This document shows positions 7,995 through 17,173 of a stretch of DNA of 64,000 nucleotides, piece by piece. The notes below the pieces were generated by a model. It was not told where the DNA came from. It was given only the letters and a program-made list of their open reading frames with translations, and did no database searches. Numbering within the stretch: position 1 is the stretch's first letter; each line of letters opens with the position of its first letter. Source of the DNA: Acidobacteriota bacterium (GTDB lineage Bacteria > Acidobacteriota > Holophagae > Acanthopleuribacterales > Acanthopleuribacteraceae); NCBI GenBank assembly GCA_020439745.1, contig JAGQSC010000050.1, forward strand, positions 310,001 to 374,000, read 5' to 3'. The position numbers and the translations under genes were made by a program.

Positions 7995-10900
7995 TCAGTT
8001 GGGCTGCACACAAGCAGGCTGACTGAAGGTGAGCGTTCCAGATGGGTTCACGGTAGCTCCCCCATTCACTGTCGATACGTTGGCCGCGCTGGTTTGGGTG
8101 ATGTTGAAGGTGCCACCGGAATGCACCAAGTCAATGGTGGTGACACCCGATATGGTGTTGCCCGACATATTCAAGCAGATGGTCTCAGCAGCATCCAAGG
8201 TCTCGACCACCACATTGTCAGCACCGCCGCCAAATACATTGTTGAACGTGTTCCCAGTTACGGTGGCATTGAGTATCGGCGTGTCTCCTACACTGACGCG
8301 ATCGGTAAACAGATTCAACACTTCCTGGCTTGAGGTGGTGGATGTCACCATGTTGTTGTTGATCAGCACATCCAGATTGGAATCGTCTTCAGCCGATACT
8401 GACATGGCATCGCGATTGGTGAATCCCACGGGATCCACCAAACCGATTTCATTGCCTTCAATCGTCACATCCACGTCGGGTGCCTGGTTTCGGGTAGAGA
8501 CGAAAATCGCCTGTCGACCGATGTTGTCCAAGTTGTTGTTGGTAATATCCACATTTACGGCACCACCGCCCGTCTGTTCCGAAACGAAGCGAATGGCTTG
8601 GGCATTCGGCACTACACTCATGTTGCCATTCATGTCGGAAAAAGTGTTGTTGTCGATGGTCGCATTCAAGGTGCAGGTGTTGAACGCCGTCACGGAAAGC
8701 GATCCGGCATTTCCCCCCGCTAGCTGCACATCGTCGAGCATGTTGTCTTGAATGGTGATGGTGTGGTTGCTGGAGCCACTGGCCGACGACGCAATGCCAC
8801 TGATTCCGCCAAGTCCCAACGGGTTGGCGTCGCGTACCATGTTGTTGTCGATCACCGTCGTCATGGTCGAAGAGCCAATGGTTGATGTCTGAATTGATAT
8901 GCCACGATGGCCTGTGAAGATGCTGTTTTCGATGGTCACGGTGCCCATATTCACCGACATACTGGCTTCCACAAACAGCACCGACTTACCGTTGTTTTCG
9001 TTTTGGTTGGTGAATTGACAGCCACTGACCGTGAACGACGTCATATTTGCCGTGTCGTTGCGCAGGTCAATCGCGCCATCGGCCACAGCACCAAACCCCG
9101 TAAACCGCGTGTCGTTGTTGACTACATTGACACCGCCCAGATTGGTTCCGCGCCAACCGGAGCTGGGCACCACGTTCAAACCGCCCGTGATGTTGTTCAC
9201 GTCGAGGCCCGAAAAGACGAAGTTGGAACCACCCGTGGATGAGATCCCATGACGACCTGCGACGCCAATGTTGGTGATATTCATCGACTGGAGCCTTACA
9301 TTGTTGGCGTTGGTCAACACGATGCCGTGGTCACTGGGATTGTTGATAATGCCCCCACTGCCATTGCGCATGGCACTGCCGTCGCCTAGCACGGTAAACG
9401 GACCCATGCCCGTGGTATCGAGAATGATCCCACTGGCCGCACCATTGGTGTGGATCTCGCGGAACGTGACGCCACCCATGCCGATGGTCGTGTTTTGAAT
9501 CGATACACCCACGACGCCTAATGGCGAACCCATGGAACCTACACTGTTCATGGCGTGGGTCGCTTCAACGATACCGCCGCCTGTGGCTGTGAATGCCGGT
9601 GCCGAAGTATCCAGATCCAAGATGCCTGCGAAGGTCACAGTTGTTCCGCCATTGTTATTCAGAAAAATGCCCGTACCCGAATCCGTAATGTTCCCACTGA
9701 AGTTAACCGTACCGCCCATATGGGTTTGCACCACCACCGAGTTTCCGGCCGTGTTTCCAACGGTGCCTGCATAGGTGATGTTGCCCGTACCGCCACTCAC
9801 GTTGAAAGACGCGCCCGCGCAGCCAGAAATCGAACTGCCTGCGCCGTTGATCGTGACGTTGCCCATGTTGCTGACGAGATTGACACCATTGGCAATCGCG
9901 CCATTATTGTTGAGGTTAAGACCGGTAAATGTGATCGTGCCGCCTGTTGAACCGTTGATGTCGATGCCTGAAGTGGTATCGCTGAGTTGGTTGTCCACGG
10001 TGGTCGCGCCGAAGCCGATGGATTGTCCCACCGCTGTCGCTCGAATGCCCACGTCGCCGCGATTGTCGATGTCCACCGCAGCGAAGGTGGTACCCATAGT
10101 ACCGCCGCTGATCAAGACGCTTTCGCCGGTAGCCCCAAACACCGTCGTGGTACCCGTAACACCAACCGCGCTTCCCACGTTCACCAGGCGTACCCCTGAT
10201 CCGGGTGAATTGGTGGAAGAAAGGCTCATGAAAGTGAAGGTGCCACCGGTGTTTTCAATATTCACCGCTGCCCCTCCGACCGCTGTGAACACCGGTGCGG
10301 TCATCCCGGTTAAGTTCACCGTGCCGCTGTTTAGCGCAATCAACCCAGACCCAGCCGTGGTTGTCACCGTTCCAAGGCTATCGAATGTGAAGATACCGGG
10401 CGAGTTGTTGATGAAGATGGCATCAGAACCCACCCCGGAAATGGTTGTGGCACCAAAATTGGCTGTATCGCCACCACCATTCAAACTACCATCCACCGTG
10501 ACGCCTCTCTGGGCAGGCATGGAAATGTTGGTTGTGGTGGAAGTGAGCGAGCCGTCGGCACTGTTCAAACGGATGCCATTGTTACTACTCATGGAGGAAC
10601 TAATGCTGTCGAAAGTCATGGCCATCGTCACATTGTTATCCAGATTGAGGGCGGGCCCGCCATTACAGCTAATAGACGTAGTACCCGTGTCGATGACGTT
10701 GATGGTTCCACCATTGACGGCATTGATGCCTTCGGTTGTTTGGCTGGTGGCTCCAATCGTCAAGTTGGTGAACGTAAACGTAGAACCTATGTTGTTGGTC
10801 AGGTCTAAACCTGTACCCACCTGATCGATCGAGAGCCCTGTGGCATTGACAATCATGTTGCACGAATCGGCCAAAAAACCGGACCCTGAAGCTAAAGCCG

Positions 10901-13900
10901 CGCCAAATATGCGAGAGTTGGTAACGGTCAGGTTGCCTGCGCGACCAAACAATGTGAGGCCATCACTAAACCCAGAAGGCTCCAACGACACATAGTCAAT
11001 GACCGCCACGCCCACTTTGCCATTGGCTTCACCGGCCTTCATGGGGATCAATCCAGAGTTGATGCCGGAACTGTTCTGAGGCTGCAGAATCATGCCTTGA
11101 ACCGTGTTGTTCATGGCCAGAGTCACCACATCGCCATTCGCCATATTGGTATTGGTGATGGTCGGTCCATTCGAGAAGTTCGGATTCATGGCCACCGCGT
11201 TCAACGTGACCGTGTCTTCAACCAGATCCACGCCTTCACCGTGGAGGATCTGATTATCCAGTAAGGTGATGCCGCCAGGAGTTGCGGCATCCATGGTCGC
11301 TATGGGTCGATGGATGAAAATGCGATCACCGGCTTCCGGATCACTCATGCCACCCATGCCCTGTACTGCCATGAAGGCAGGGATATTGTTGAATGGGCTA
11401 CTGGAGGCGCCATTGCCCGCGCCCGCATCGCCATCGATGTACCAGATCATATTCACCACATCGATGGTCACTGTGCCTACAGCGGTGAGTGCGCCGCCCG
11501 GGTCGTTATCGGAAATGGTGTAGGTGAACGTATCGGCTACGGGGTTTTCACCCAACGGTGGCAGGTAGGTAAACTCACCGGTCCCTGTGTTCATAGTAAC
11601 GGTTCCGCCCGCGGTACTTACCGCATCAAATGCCGTAATGCTAATCAGACCGGGTGTTTCCGGATCCGTATCGTTGGCAAGTACATTACCGGGCACAAAC
11701 ACCCTAGGTGTGGTCACGGCAGAGGCGGCTGCAAATTCGAAGGTCGTATTACCAATCGCCCGATTGCCTTGAGTTTGGAAGGTCTCGCCGACCACGGTGG
11801 GCGGATCGTTGACCGGATTGATGGTGATGGTGAACATCTGAGACGGACTGGTATCCATCCCACCATTGGCCGTGCCGCCGTTATCCATTAGCTCCAATGT
11901 AATCGTGGCCATGCCAAAGGCGTCCATCACCGTGTCGTAGGTCAGGTCACCGGTGGTTGGATTCACAGCTGGCCCCACACTAAACAGGCCCGGATTGGTG
12001 TTGCTTGTGATGTTGAATGTGAGCATCTGACCGGACTCGTTGGCTGGTCCGGGACTGATCATGGTGGCCCATGCGGCAACTGTCTGGGGACCTGCATCTT
12101 CGTCCGACGCCACGTTCCCGCCAGCGGTAAAGCTGGGTGCGTCGTTCACGGGCGTCACATCGATCGTGAACATCTGAGGCGCTGATGTATCGATGCCGCC
12201 GTTGGCGGTGCCACCGTCGTCCATCGCAGTTACCGTGACGTTGGCCATGCCATTGGCATCTGCTGCAGGTTCGTAAGTCAAGTTGCCACTGGTATCAATG
12301 GCAGGTTGCACCGCAAACAGTCCATTGTTGTCGTTCATCACGGTAAAGATCACCGATTGGCCGGACTCATCCGGCGGGCCCGAGCTGATGGCCGTCACAA
12401 ATCCAGCCACATTCTGCGCGCCCGCATCTTCCAGAACCGTTTGATTGGTACCCACCGTGAAACTGGGTGGGTCGTTGACCGCTGTGACATCAATGGTAAA
12501 TGTGACGGGTGGGCTGGTGTCCACCCCACCATTGGCTGTACCGCCATCGTCCATCAACACGATGGTAATGTCTGCACTGCCGTTTCCATCAGCCACCGTT
12601 TCATAGGTCAGATCACCGGTGGTGCCACTGATTGCAGGAGCCGTAGCGAACAGGCCCGGATTGGTATTGTTGGTGACGATAAACGTAAGTAATTGGCCCG
12701 CTTCGTCGGGCGGACCTGGACTCAAGGCCGTCGCCCACGCAAGTACCGTTTGAGGACCTGCGTCCTCAAGGACCATTTGGTCTTGGCCCGGCGTGAAGCT
12801 GGGCGGGTCGTTGACTGCGCCAATATCGATGTTGAACATCTGGGGTGGGGAGGTGTCCACCCCACCATTGGCTGTACCGCCATCGTCCATGAGCACAAGG
12901 GTAATCGTGGCGATGCCATTCACATCCGGTTCGTTTTCAAAAGTCAGGTTACCCGTCACTGGGTCAACGGCAGGTGCACCGCCGGCCGCAAACAAGGCGG
13001 GATTGGTGTTGCCAGTCACCATGAACGTCAAGACTTGGCCCGTTTCGTTGGCTGGGCCCGCAGCTATGCCAGTCGCCCAACCCACAATGGTTTGCGGACC
13101 CAGGTCCTTGAACACCATCACGTCGGGCCCTGCTGTAAAGACAGGCGGGTCATTGACCGGGGTGATGGTCAAATCGACGGTGGCTGGCAGGGAATTGGCG
13201 ATCCCGTCGTTGGCAACGAATTCAAAACTGTCCGCCCCGAAATAATCCGCATTGGGGGTGTACACCACATCGGCGGAGGTTGGCCCGGTGGATATCACAG
13301 GACCCAACACACCGTTGCTGGGTGGGGTCGATATGGCAAATGTTAGGGGTTGACCTTCCGGATCGCTGCCCGTGAGCGTAAGGGTAAAGCCGGGATCGTC
13401 TTCCAGCAACGTCTGCATCTGCGGATCCGCAGTGGGTGGCAAGTTAAGCACCGCATCGATGCGGAAGTAGATCGTCTGTGATGCCGGGTTGATGCCGTCT
13501 ACGCAGGCATACATCGCCAGTACATCTGGTGCCGTTCCATTGTCACCGGCGGGGTCCGTGCCAATGGCGCCCGTGGTCCAGTCGCCAATCTGCCCGTCCA
13601 ACACAATGCCAGCGCCAAATCCTGAGAGCACAATTAATGAAATTACCAAGAAGATTCCGAACGCACCACGCTGATGGGGATGCCTGCGCATCCAGATGAC
13701 TGCAGCGACCATCAACATCAATATGAATGAGATCAACAGCCATGTCTTCAGGGTGGGCACGGGTACAAAAAGTCGGATGTAGATTGGTAGGTTGCTTTCC
13801 GTGATGAGCGCATCTTCGGCGCCTGTCTGATCGTTGGCGGTAAGAGCCACACGAATGCGACCGGTGGGGGTTGTAAAGACCGTGGGCGGATAAAAAGTCT

Positions 13901-14225
13901 CAATGACGTCGGAACCCGAAACACCGACGCCCTGTCCTACGGGCCAGCCACCGGCGGAAACAAAAATCGGGGCGCCAAACACGCCTCCTGAGCAAACCAC
14001 ACGCGATACGCCAGTCACCATCATCGAGGTCTGATCCACAGTGGTGATCAAGATCTCATCCACGCCGGGCACCGTTCCATCGACCGTGGTCACCACACAT
14101 CCCGTAACTGGGTTGTCATCGGTGTCCAACAACACCCGGAACTCAACTGTCTGACCTAAAAGCAGGCCCGAAAGCACAAATAAACCCCAAAATGACGAAA
14201 TTCGCACCGCCAACCGTCTCATCAC
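7995..14225 (-). CDS. Giant surface protein: cadherin-like repeats plus beta-helix
   Basis: This encodes 2076 residues, starting at a GTG (14225) directly followed by an ATG, after GGGGTGAT. Residues 1-25 are a signal peptide. At residue 156 a segment 'VPTLKTWLLISFILMLMVAA' followed by Arg-rich 'WMRRHPHQR' resembles an IPTL-type sorting helix but is internal. A second hydrophobic helix follows at about 188-208, then 'VLDGQIGDW' and an aspartate-rich domain. Residues 357-804 are four tandem units of about 112 residues, each opening V-N-D-(P/A)-P and ending in 'DDGGTANGG.DTS', of the Ig/cadherin-like type. From about 900 to the end is a Gly/Asn/Thr-rich right-handed beta-helix with many 'N..GGT...F' turns. 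It heads the tail-collar operon. An adhesin or matrix role is inferred; no enzyme motif was seen. Confidence 0.88.
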   Translation of the reverse strand: MMRRLAVRISSFWGLFVLSGLLLGQTVEFRVLLDTDDNPVTGCVVTTVDGTVPGVDEILITTVDQTSMMVTGVSRVVCSGGVFGAPIFVSAGGWPVGQGVGVSGSDVIETFYPPTVFTTPTGRIRVALTANDQTGAEDALITESNLPIYIRLFVPVPTLKTWLLISFILMLMVAAVIWMRRHPHQRGAFGIFLVISLIVLSGFGAGIVLDGQIGDWTTGAIGTDPAGDNGTAPDVLAMYACVDGINPASQTIYFRIDAVLNLPPTADPQMQTLLEDDPGFTLTLTGSDPEGQPLTFAISTPPSNGVLGPVISTGPTSADVVYTPNADYFGADSFEFVANDGIANSLPATVDLTITPVNDPPVFTAGPDVMVFKDLGPQTIVGWATGIAAGPANETGQVLTFMVTGNTNPALFAAGGAPAVDPVTGNLTFENEPDVNGIATITLVLMDDGGTANGGVDTSPPQMFNIDIGAVNDPPSFTPGQDQMVLEDAGPQTVLAWATALSPGPPDEAGQLLTFIVTNNTNPGLFATAPAISGTTGDLTYETVADGNGSADITIVLMDDGGTANGGVDTSPPVTFTIDVTAVNDPPSFTVGTNQTVLEDAGAQNVAGFVTAISSGPPDESGQSVIFTVMNDNNGLFAVQPAIDTSGNLTYEPAADANGMANVTVTAMDDGGTANGGIDTSAPQMFTIDVTPVNDAPSFTAGGNVASDEDAGPQTVAAWATMISPGPANESGQMLTFNITSNTNPGLFSVGPAVNPTTGDLTYDTVMDAFGMATITLELMDNGGTANGGMDTSPSQMFTITINPVNDPPTVVGETFQTQGNRAIGNTTFEFAAASAVTTPRVFVPGNVLANDTDPETPGLISITAFDAVSTAGGTVTMNTGTGEFTYLPPLGENPVADTFTYTISDNDPGGALTAVGTVTIDVVNMIWYIDGDAGAGNGASSSPFNNIPAFMAVQGMGGMSDPEAGDRIFIHRPIATMDAATPGGITLLDNQILHGEGVDLVEDTVTLNAVAMNPNFSNGPTITNTNMANGDVVTLAMNNTVQGMILQPQNSSGINSGLIPMKAGEANGKVGVAVIDYVSLEPSGFSDGLTLFGRAGNLTVTNSRIFGAALASGSGFLADSCNMIVNATGLSIDQVGTGLDLTNNIGSTFTFTNLTIGATSQTTEGINAVNGGTINVIDTGTTSISCNGGPALNLDNNVTMAMTFDSISSSMSSNNGIRLNSADGSLTSTTTNISMPAQRGVTVDGSLNGGGDTANFGATTISGVGSDAIFINNSPGIFTFDSLGTVTTTAGSGLIALNSGTVNLTGMTAPVFTAVGGAAVNIENTGGTFTFMSLSSTNSPGSGVRLVNVGSAVGVTGTTTVFGATGESVLISGGTMGTTFAAVDIDNRGDVGIRATAVGQSIGFGATTVDNQLSDTTSGIDINGSTGGTITFTGLNLNNNGAIANGVNLVSNMGNVTINGAGSSISGCAGASFNVSGGTGNITYAGTVGNTAGNSVVVQTHMGGTVNFSGNITDSGTGIFLNNNGGTTVTFAGILDLDTSAPAFTATGGGIVEATHAMNSVGSMGSPLGVVGVSIQNTTIGMGGVTFREIHTNGAASGIILDTTGMGPFTVLGDGSAMRNGSGGIINNPSDHGIVLTNANNVRLQSMNITNIGVAGRHGISSTGGSNFVFSGLDVNNITGGLNVVPSSGWRGTNLGGVNVVNNDTRFTGFGAVADGAIDLRNDTANMTSFTVSGCQFTNQNENNGKSVLFVEASMSVNMGTVTIENSIFTGHRGISIQTSTIGSSTMTTVIDNNMVRDANPLGLGGISGIASSASGSSNHTITIQDNMLDDVQLAGGNAGSLSVTAFNTCTLNATIDNNTFSDMNGNMSVVPNAQAIRFVSEQTGGGAVNVDITNNNLDNIGRQAIFVSTRNQAPDVDVTIEGNEIGLVDPVGFTNRDAMSVSAEDDSNLDVLINNNMVTSTTSSQEVLNLFTDRVSVGDTPILNATVTGNTFNNVFGGGADNVVVETLDAAETICLNMSGNTISGVTTIDLVHSGGTFNITQTSAANVSTVNGGATVNPSGTLTFSQPACVQPN
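11814..13157 (-). repeat. Four tandem coding repeats of about 336 bp
   Basis: Within the giant surface gene, V-N-D-P-P unit starts fall at 13157, 12815, 12479 and 12149, with a fifth, different domain starting at 11813. Unit lengths are 342, 336, 330 and 336 bp. Units share the 'LEDAGPQTV' opening, a '(P/S)P(G/A)PP(D/N)E.GQ' segment and the 'MDDGGTANGG' close. Such tandem domains expand and contract by recombination. Confidence 0.85.
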
Positions 14226-14451
14226 ATCACCCCAAATTTTTTCTGGACGAACGGGTCAGCATAGCACTTTTCAAGGACGATTAGAGGGTTCAGGGAAAAC
14301 ATTCACGACCTCGACGTGACATTTGTATCGCGCACTCATGACAAAAGTAACTTTTTTACAATATAAACTATTTTAATCTATTGCTAACAAAATCATATTA
14401 CAAGAGAATTGATGTTGCACTACATTTTTTCACAAATTTCGAGGAGGTCTT
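14226..14451 (+). promoter_or_regulatory. Divergent AT-rich regulatory region
   Basis: These 226 bases separate the giant leftward gene from the rightward 205-residue gene. The half nearest the rightward gene (about 14340-14440) is strikingly AT-rich, with T-tracts and several TATAAA- or TTGATG-like hexamers. One possible pair is TTGATG and ACAAAT separated by 17 bases, just before the strong GAGGAGGT ribosome-binding site at 14441. No single promoter can be called with certainty. Confidence 0.4.
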
Positions 14452-15069
14452 ATGTCCGCACCGCAACAGGTGAAGTTTGTCGTTACCACCCAGTCTCAGG
14501 TCATGAATTTCAATGATCTGCCCAAACCGCTAGCGCCTGTGATCACCATCAATGGCGTTGAGCTGACTTTGAAGAATCCACCCACCTACCCCACGGGTTA
14601 CCGCATCACCATCCTGGATGCTGCCAGCGATTACACCAACCCCGCGACCGTTCTTTACGACGCATGCTCCGAGGTCTATCCGGACGGCAATACGAACCAA
14701 TGGGCATCCACCTATACGTACGTTTATGACAACATGGTCCGAGCCATCCTGAGTTATGGCAACACCAACCAGCAGTTGGTGATCGTTTCCAGTTTTGGGT
14801 TGGACAACAATATGCCGCCCACCAATGGCGCTTATCAGGAGCTCATAGAAACAGGAGCCGGGTCTCAGCTTCAGAACTGGGTGCTTCACAACGATACCGG
14901 ATCGCAAGTAGGCAACTCGACCAGTTGGGTCTCATTCCCTGCCAACTACCTGTTCTTAGGCCTATCATCACTGGCCTATGGCCAGGGGTTTGAGGTCTAT
15001 CAAACCAACGGTCAATCCGCCGTCAACTCCAGCCTTACAGCCGTTTTGGCCAACGTGCCCGCATCCTGA
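14452..15069 (+). CDS. Unknown 205-residue Asn/Ser/Thr-rich protein
   Basis: Starts at an ATG seven bases after a near-perfect GAGGAGGT site, implying strong translation. It has no signal peptide, no transmembrane helix and no cysteine cluster. It is rich in Asn, Thr, Ser, Tyr and Gln ('STYTYVYDN', 'YGNTNQQLVIV', 'YQTNGQSAVNSS') with alternating polar/hydrophobic strands, so a small beta-sandwich is likely. I do not recognise the family. It is followed after 3 bp by a glycosyltransferase, and lies divergent to the tail-collar operon. The Ser/Thr/Asn content and the adjacent enzyme make it a plausible glycosylation substrate, but that is inference only. Confidence 0.75.
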   Translation: MSAPQQVKFVVTTQSQVMNFNDLPKPLAPVITINGVELTLKNPPTYPTGYRITILDAASDYTNPATVLYDACSEVYPDGNTNQWASTYTYVYDNMVRAILSYGNTNQQLVIVSSFGLDNNMPPTNGAYQELIETGAGSQLQNWVLHNDTGSQVGNSTSWVSFPANYLFLGLSSLAYGQGFEVYQTNGQSAVNSSLTAVLANVPAS

Positions 15070-15072
15070 TCC

Positions 15073-16233
15073 TTGAGGATCCTCATCTTTGGACACGGCC
15101 GGACCCATACGGGCTATGGCCGTGTCCTCAACACGCTAGCTGAAAAATTCCAAACCTGGGCGGAAGTCATACACTTTGCCGTGGACATCTATGCTCAATC
15201 GGGCATTGATCTTGCCGCACACCAGGTCCCGAACAATTTGCTCGGTGACCTCTACGGCAAGCAACAACTCCCCAGGTTGTTGGAAGAGACCCGGCCCGAC
15301 CTGTTCCTGCTGCTGCATGATCACTGCGTCGGTAAGCTCCTGGCACCCATCCTCAACCAGCATCGCTCGCACCATCCAACGTTTCAGTGGTGGTCGTACG
15401 TGCCCATCGAATGGCCCGAAACACCTCAAGCCCACTTGGATTGGCTCCGCAATGCCGATGGGGTTGTGGCGTTTTGCGATTTTGGCAAATCGGTGATTGT
15501 CAATAGCCTGCCCGATATCACACACAAAACCCATATCATCGGTCATGGCGTGGACTTAGATGTGTTTGGTCCACCCGCAGAATCAAGGGTTGTGCTGCGC
15601 AAGCGCTGGTTCGGACATGATCGGTGCCGTTTCGCAGTGCTCAATGCCAACCGCCATGTCCCCCGGAAACGTCTGATACTCACCCTGGAAATCTTTGCTC
15701 GATTCGTAAAAAACAAAGAAGATGCGTATCTTGTCATGCATCCGGGCACTTCCCAGCGACATGATGATTTACGAGAAGCCGCGCGAACGCTTCAGATATC
15801 AGACCGTGTAATTTGGATCGAAGAGCCCTTTCTGGAACAAACGAGTCTCAACCAAGTCTATGCTTGTTGTGATGTAGGCATGAATACCTCCACGGGAGAA
15901 GGATGGGGATTGGTAGCTTTCGAGCATGCAGCGTCGGGAGGCGTACAGTTGCAACCAAACCACAGTGCCTGCAGCGAACTTTGGCGCGAGCACGGCTTGT
16001 TGATGCCGCTCCGCGAAGACGACGAGATCGACCTTGAAACAGCTGCATGTCTGCTTGAATCCCTCTATGAATCACCTGAACTGCGAACCGATTTTGCTAA
16101 TCGAGGTATGGCCTACGTGCAACAGTCGCGGTTTAACTGGCATGAGATCGGAACCCAGTGGAAAGACGCCTTTTACTCGACGCCTTCGCTTGGTGGTGGC
16201 TTGGGCATCGTCCCCGGTTTGCCTTCAAGGTGA
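15073..16233 (+). CDS. GT4-type glycosyltransferase
   Basis: This encodes 386 residues from a TTG three bases after the previous stop. The N-terminal Rossmann half opens with 'RILIFGHGRTHTGYGRVLNTL', with the glycine-rich sugar-acceptor loop. The C-terminal half carries 'NANRHVPRKRLILTLEIF' and the nucleotide-sugar-binding 'STGEGWGLVAFEHAASGG', where the E-x7-E-type pair characteristic of GT family 4 can be seen. It is soluble and probably cytoplasmic. It is translationally coupled to the 205-residue unknown. Its last 61 bases overlap the 3' end of the convergent MscS gene. Donor and acceptor are unknown; the position near surface proteins suggests protein or surface-glycan modification. Confidence 0.88.
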   Translation: MRILIFGHGRTHTGYGRVLNTLAEKFQTWAEVIHFAVDIYAQSGIDLAAHQVPNNLLGDLYGKQQLPRLLEETRPDLFLLLHDHCVGKLLAPILNQHRSHHPTFQWWSYVPIEWPETPQAHLDWLRNADGVVAFCDFGKSVIVNSLPDITHKTHIIGHGVDLDVFGPPAESRVVLRKRWFGHDRCRFAVLNANRHVPRKRLILTLEIFARFVKNKEDAYLVMHPGTSQRHDDLREAARTLQISDRVIWIEEPFLEQTSLNQVYACCDVGMNTSTGEGWGLVAFEHAASGGVQLQPNHSACSELWREHGLLMPLREDDEIDLETAACLLESLYESPELRTDFANRGMAYVQQSRFNWHEIGTQWKDAFYSTPSLGGGLGIVPGLPSR

Positions 16234-17114
16234 TTGGCATAATAGCGAACCGTAGGGTAGGCAAAATCGATGTCATCGTGTTTGGCGAATTCCGTGAGGA
16301 TGTCTTCCCAAATTTCTTGCGCGGTACTTCTGCGCCGCCTGGGGTCACACAAATAGCGAATGGTGAGCATGACACCGCTGTCCTTCACATTCGTCCATAC
16401 GATAGGCGTCAATTTGTTGTAGAGAATCATCACCCGTTGCGCAGCTCGGCGTAGCTCTTCCTGAGCCATCTGGGTGAAGTGGCTGGTTCGCCGATCCACA
16501 ATCTCTTGCAAAATGGTCTTGGCCTTGGACCAGTTACTCTCAAAAGTCACCAATACCGGCAATTCGTTCCATATGTGGTTAAACCCGCGATGGTAGTTGG
16601 AAAGCGTCTGCTTGAAGACCAGACCGTTGGGTACATGAATCACACGTCCCGTGGATTGATCAGCATCCACCCAGTTCCCCACCTCCATCATGGTGAACAT
16701 GAAGATGCGCATGTCGATCACATCACCCGTGTGATTAGAGATTTCAATGCGATCACCCACATCGAAAGGACGGCGCCACAAAATAAATAACCAGCCGGCA
16801 AAATTCACGACTAGGTCCTGCAAAGCAATGGTCAATCCCGCCGCAAAAAGACCCGCGAAGGTGGCCACCGATTGCAGGCCTTCGAGCCAGATGCGACCCA
16901 CCAGAAAAATGGCCAAAAAGGTGGTGATATAGGTGATGCCTTTACGCCATTTGTAGCGCTTGGACACCTCTTCCGTCTGACGGAACACGGCACGCATGGT
17001 AAGGAATCGCAAACCATACAGCAGGACGATGATGGCTGCGGAATTGATCAGGTTGTGAGCGAGCTGATCCGAAAAACCCACATTCTCAGCGAACCACTGG
17101 CGAAATTGGAACAT
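16173..17114 (-). CDS. MscS-family mechanosensitive ion channel
   Basis: This encodes 313 residues starting five bases after GGAG. There are three predicted transmembrane helices at about 23-43, 58-78 and 84-112. The last is the glycine/alanine-rich pore helix ('FAGLFAAGLTIALQDLVVNF') typical of MscS. The cytoplasmic beta domain follows with 'RRPFDVGDRIEI' and 'GDVIDMRIFMFTM', then 'VHVPNGLVF'-like sequence (I in place of V). Length is close to E. coli MscS (286). It releases solutes on hypo-osmotic shock in the inner membrane. The 3' end overlaps the glycosyltransferase gene by 61 bp on the opposite strand. A sensor gene lies 59 bp upstream on the same strand. Confidence 0.9.
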   Translation of the reverse strand: MFQFRQWFAENVGFSDQLAHNLINSAAIIVLLYGLRFLTMRAVFRQTEEVSKRYKWRKGITYITTFLAIFLVGRIWLEGLQSVATFAGLFAAGLTIALQDLVVNFAGWLFILWRRPFDVGDRIEISNHTGDVIDMRIFMFTMMEVGNWVDADQSTGRVIHVPNGLVFKQTLSNYHRGFNHIWNELPVLVTFESNWSKAKTILQEIVDRRTSHFTQMAQEELRRAAQRVMILYNKLTPIVWTNVKDSGVMLTIRYLCDPRRRRSTAQEIWEDILTEFAKHDDIDFAYPTVRYYANHLEGKPGTMPKPPPSEGVE

Positions 17115-17173
17115 CTGCGCTCCATATCAAAAGCATTGGCGTCAGCTATGCTCGCACGCACAGACTGCCAAGG

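Noticed and set aside
8029-10824. Long rightward frames (240 and 349 codons) antisense to the giant surface gene
   Set aside because: Val/Pro/Met-rich translations mirroring Gly/Asn/Thr repeats on the other strand; no ribosome-binding site or domain.
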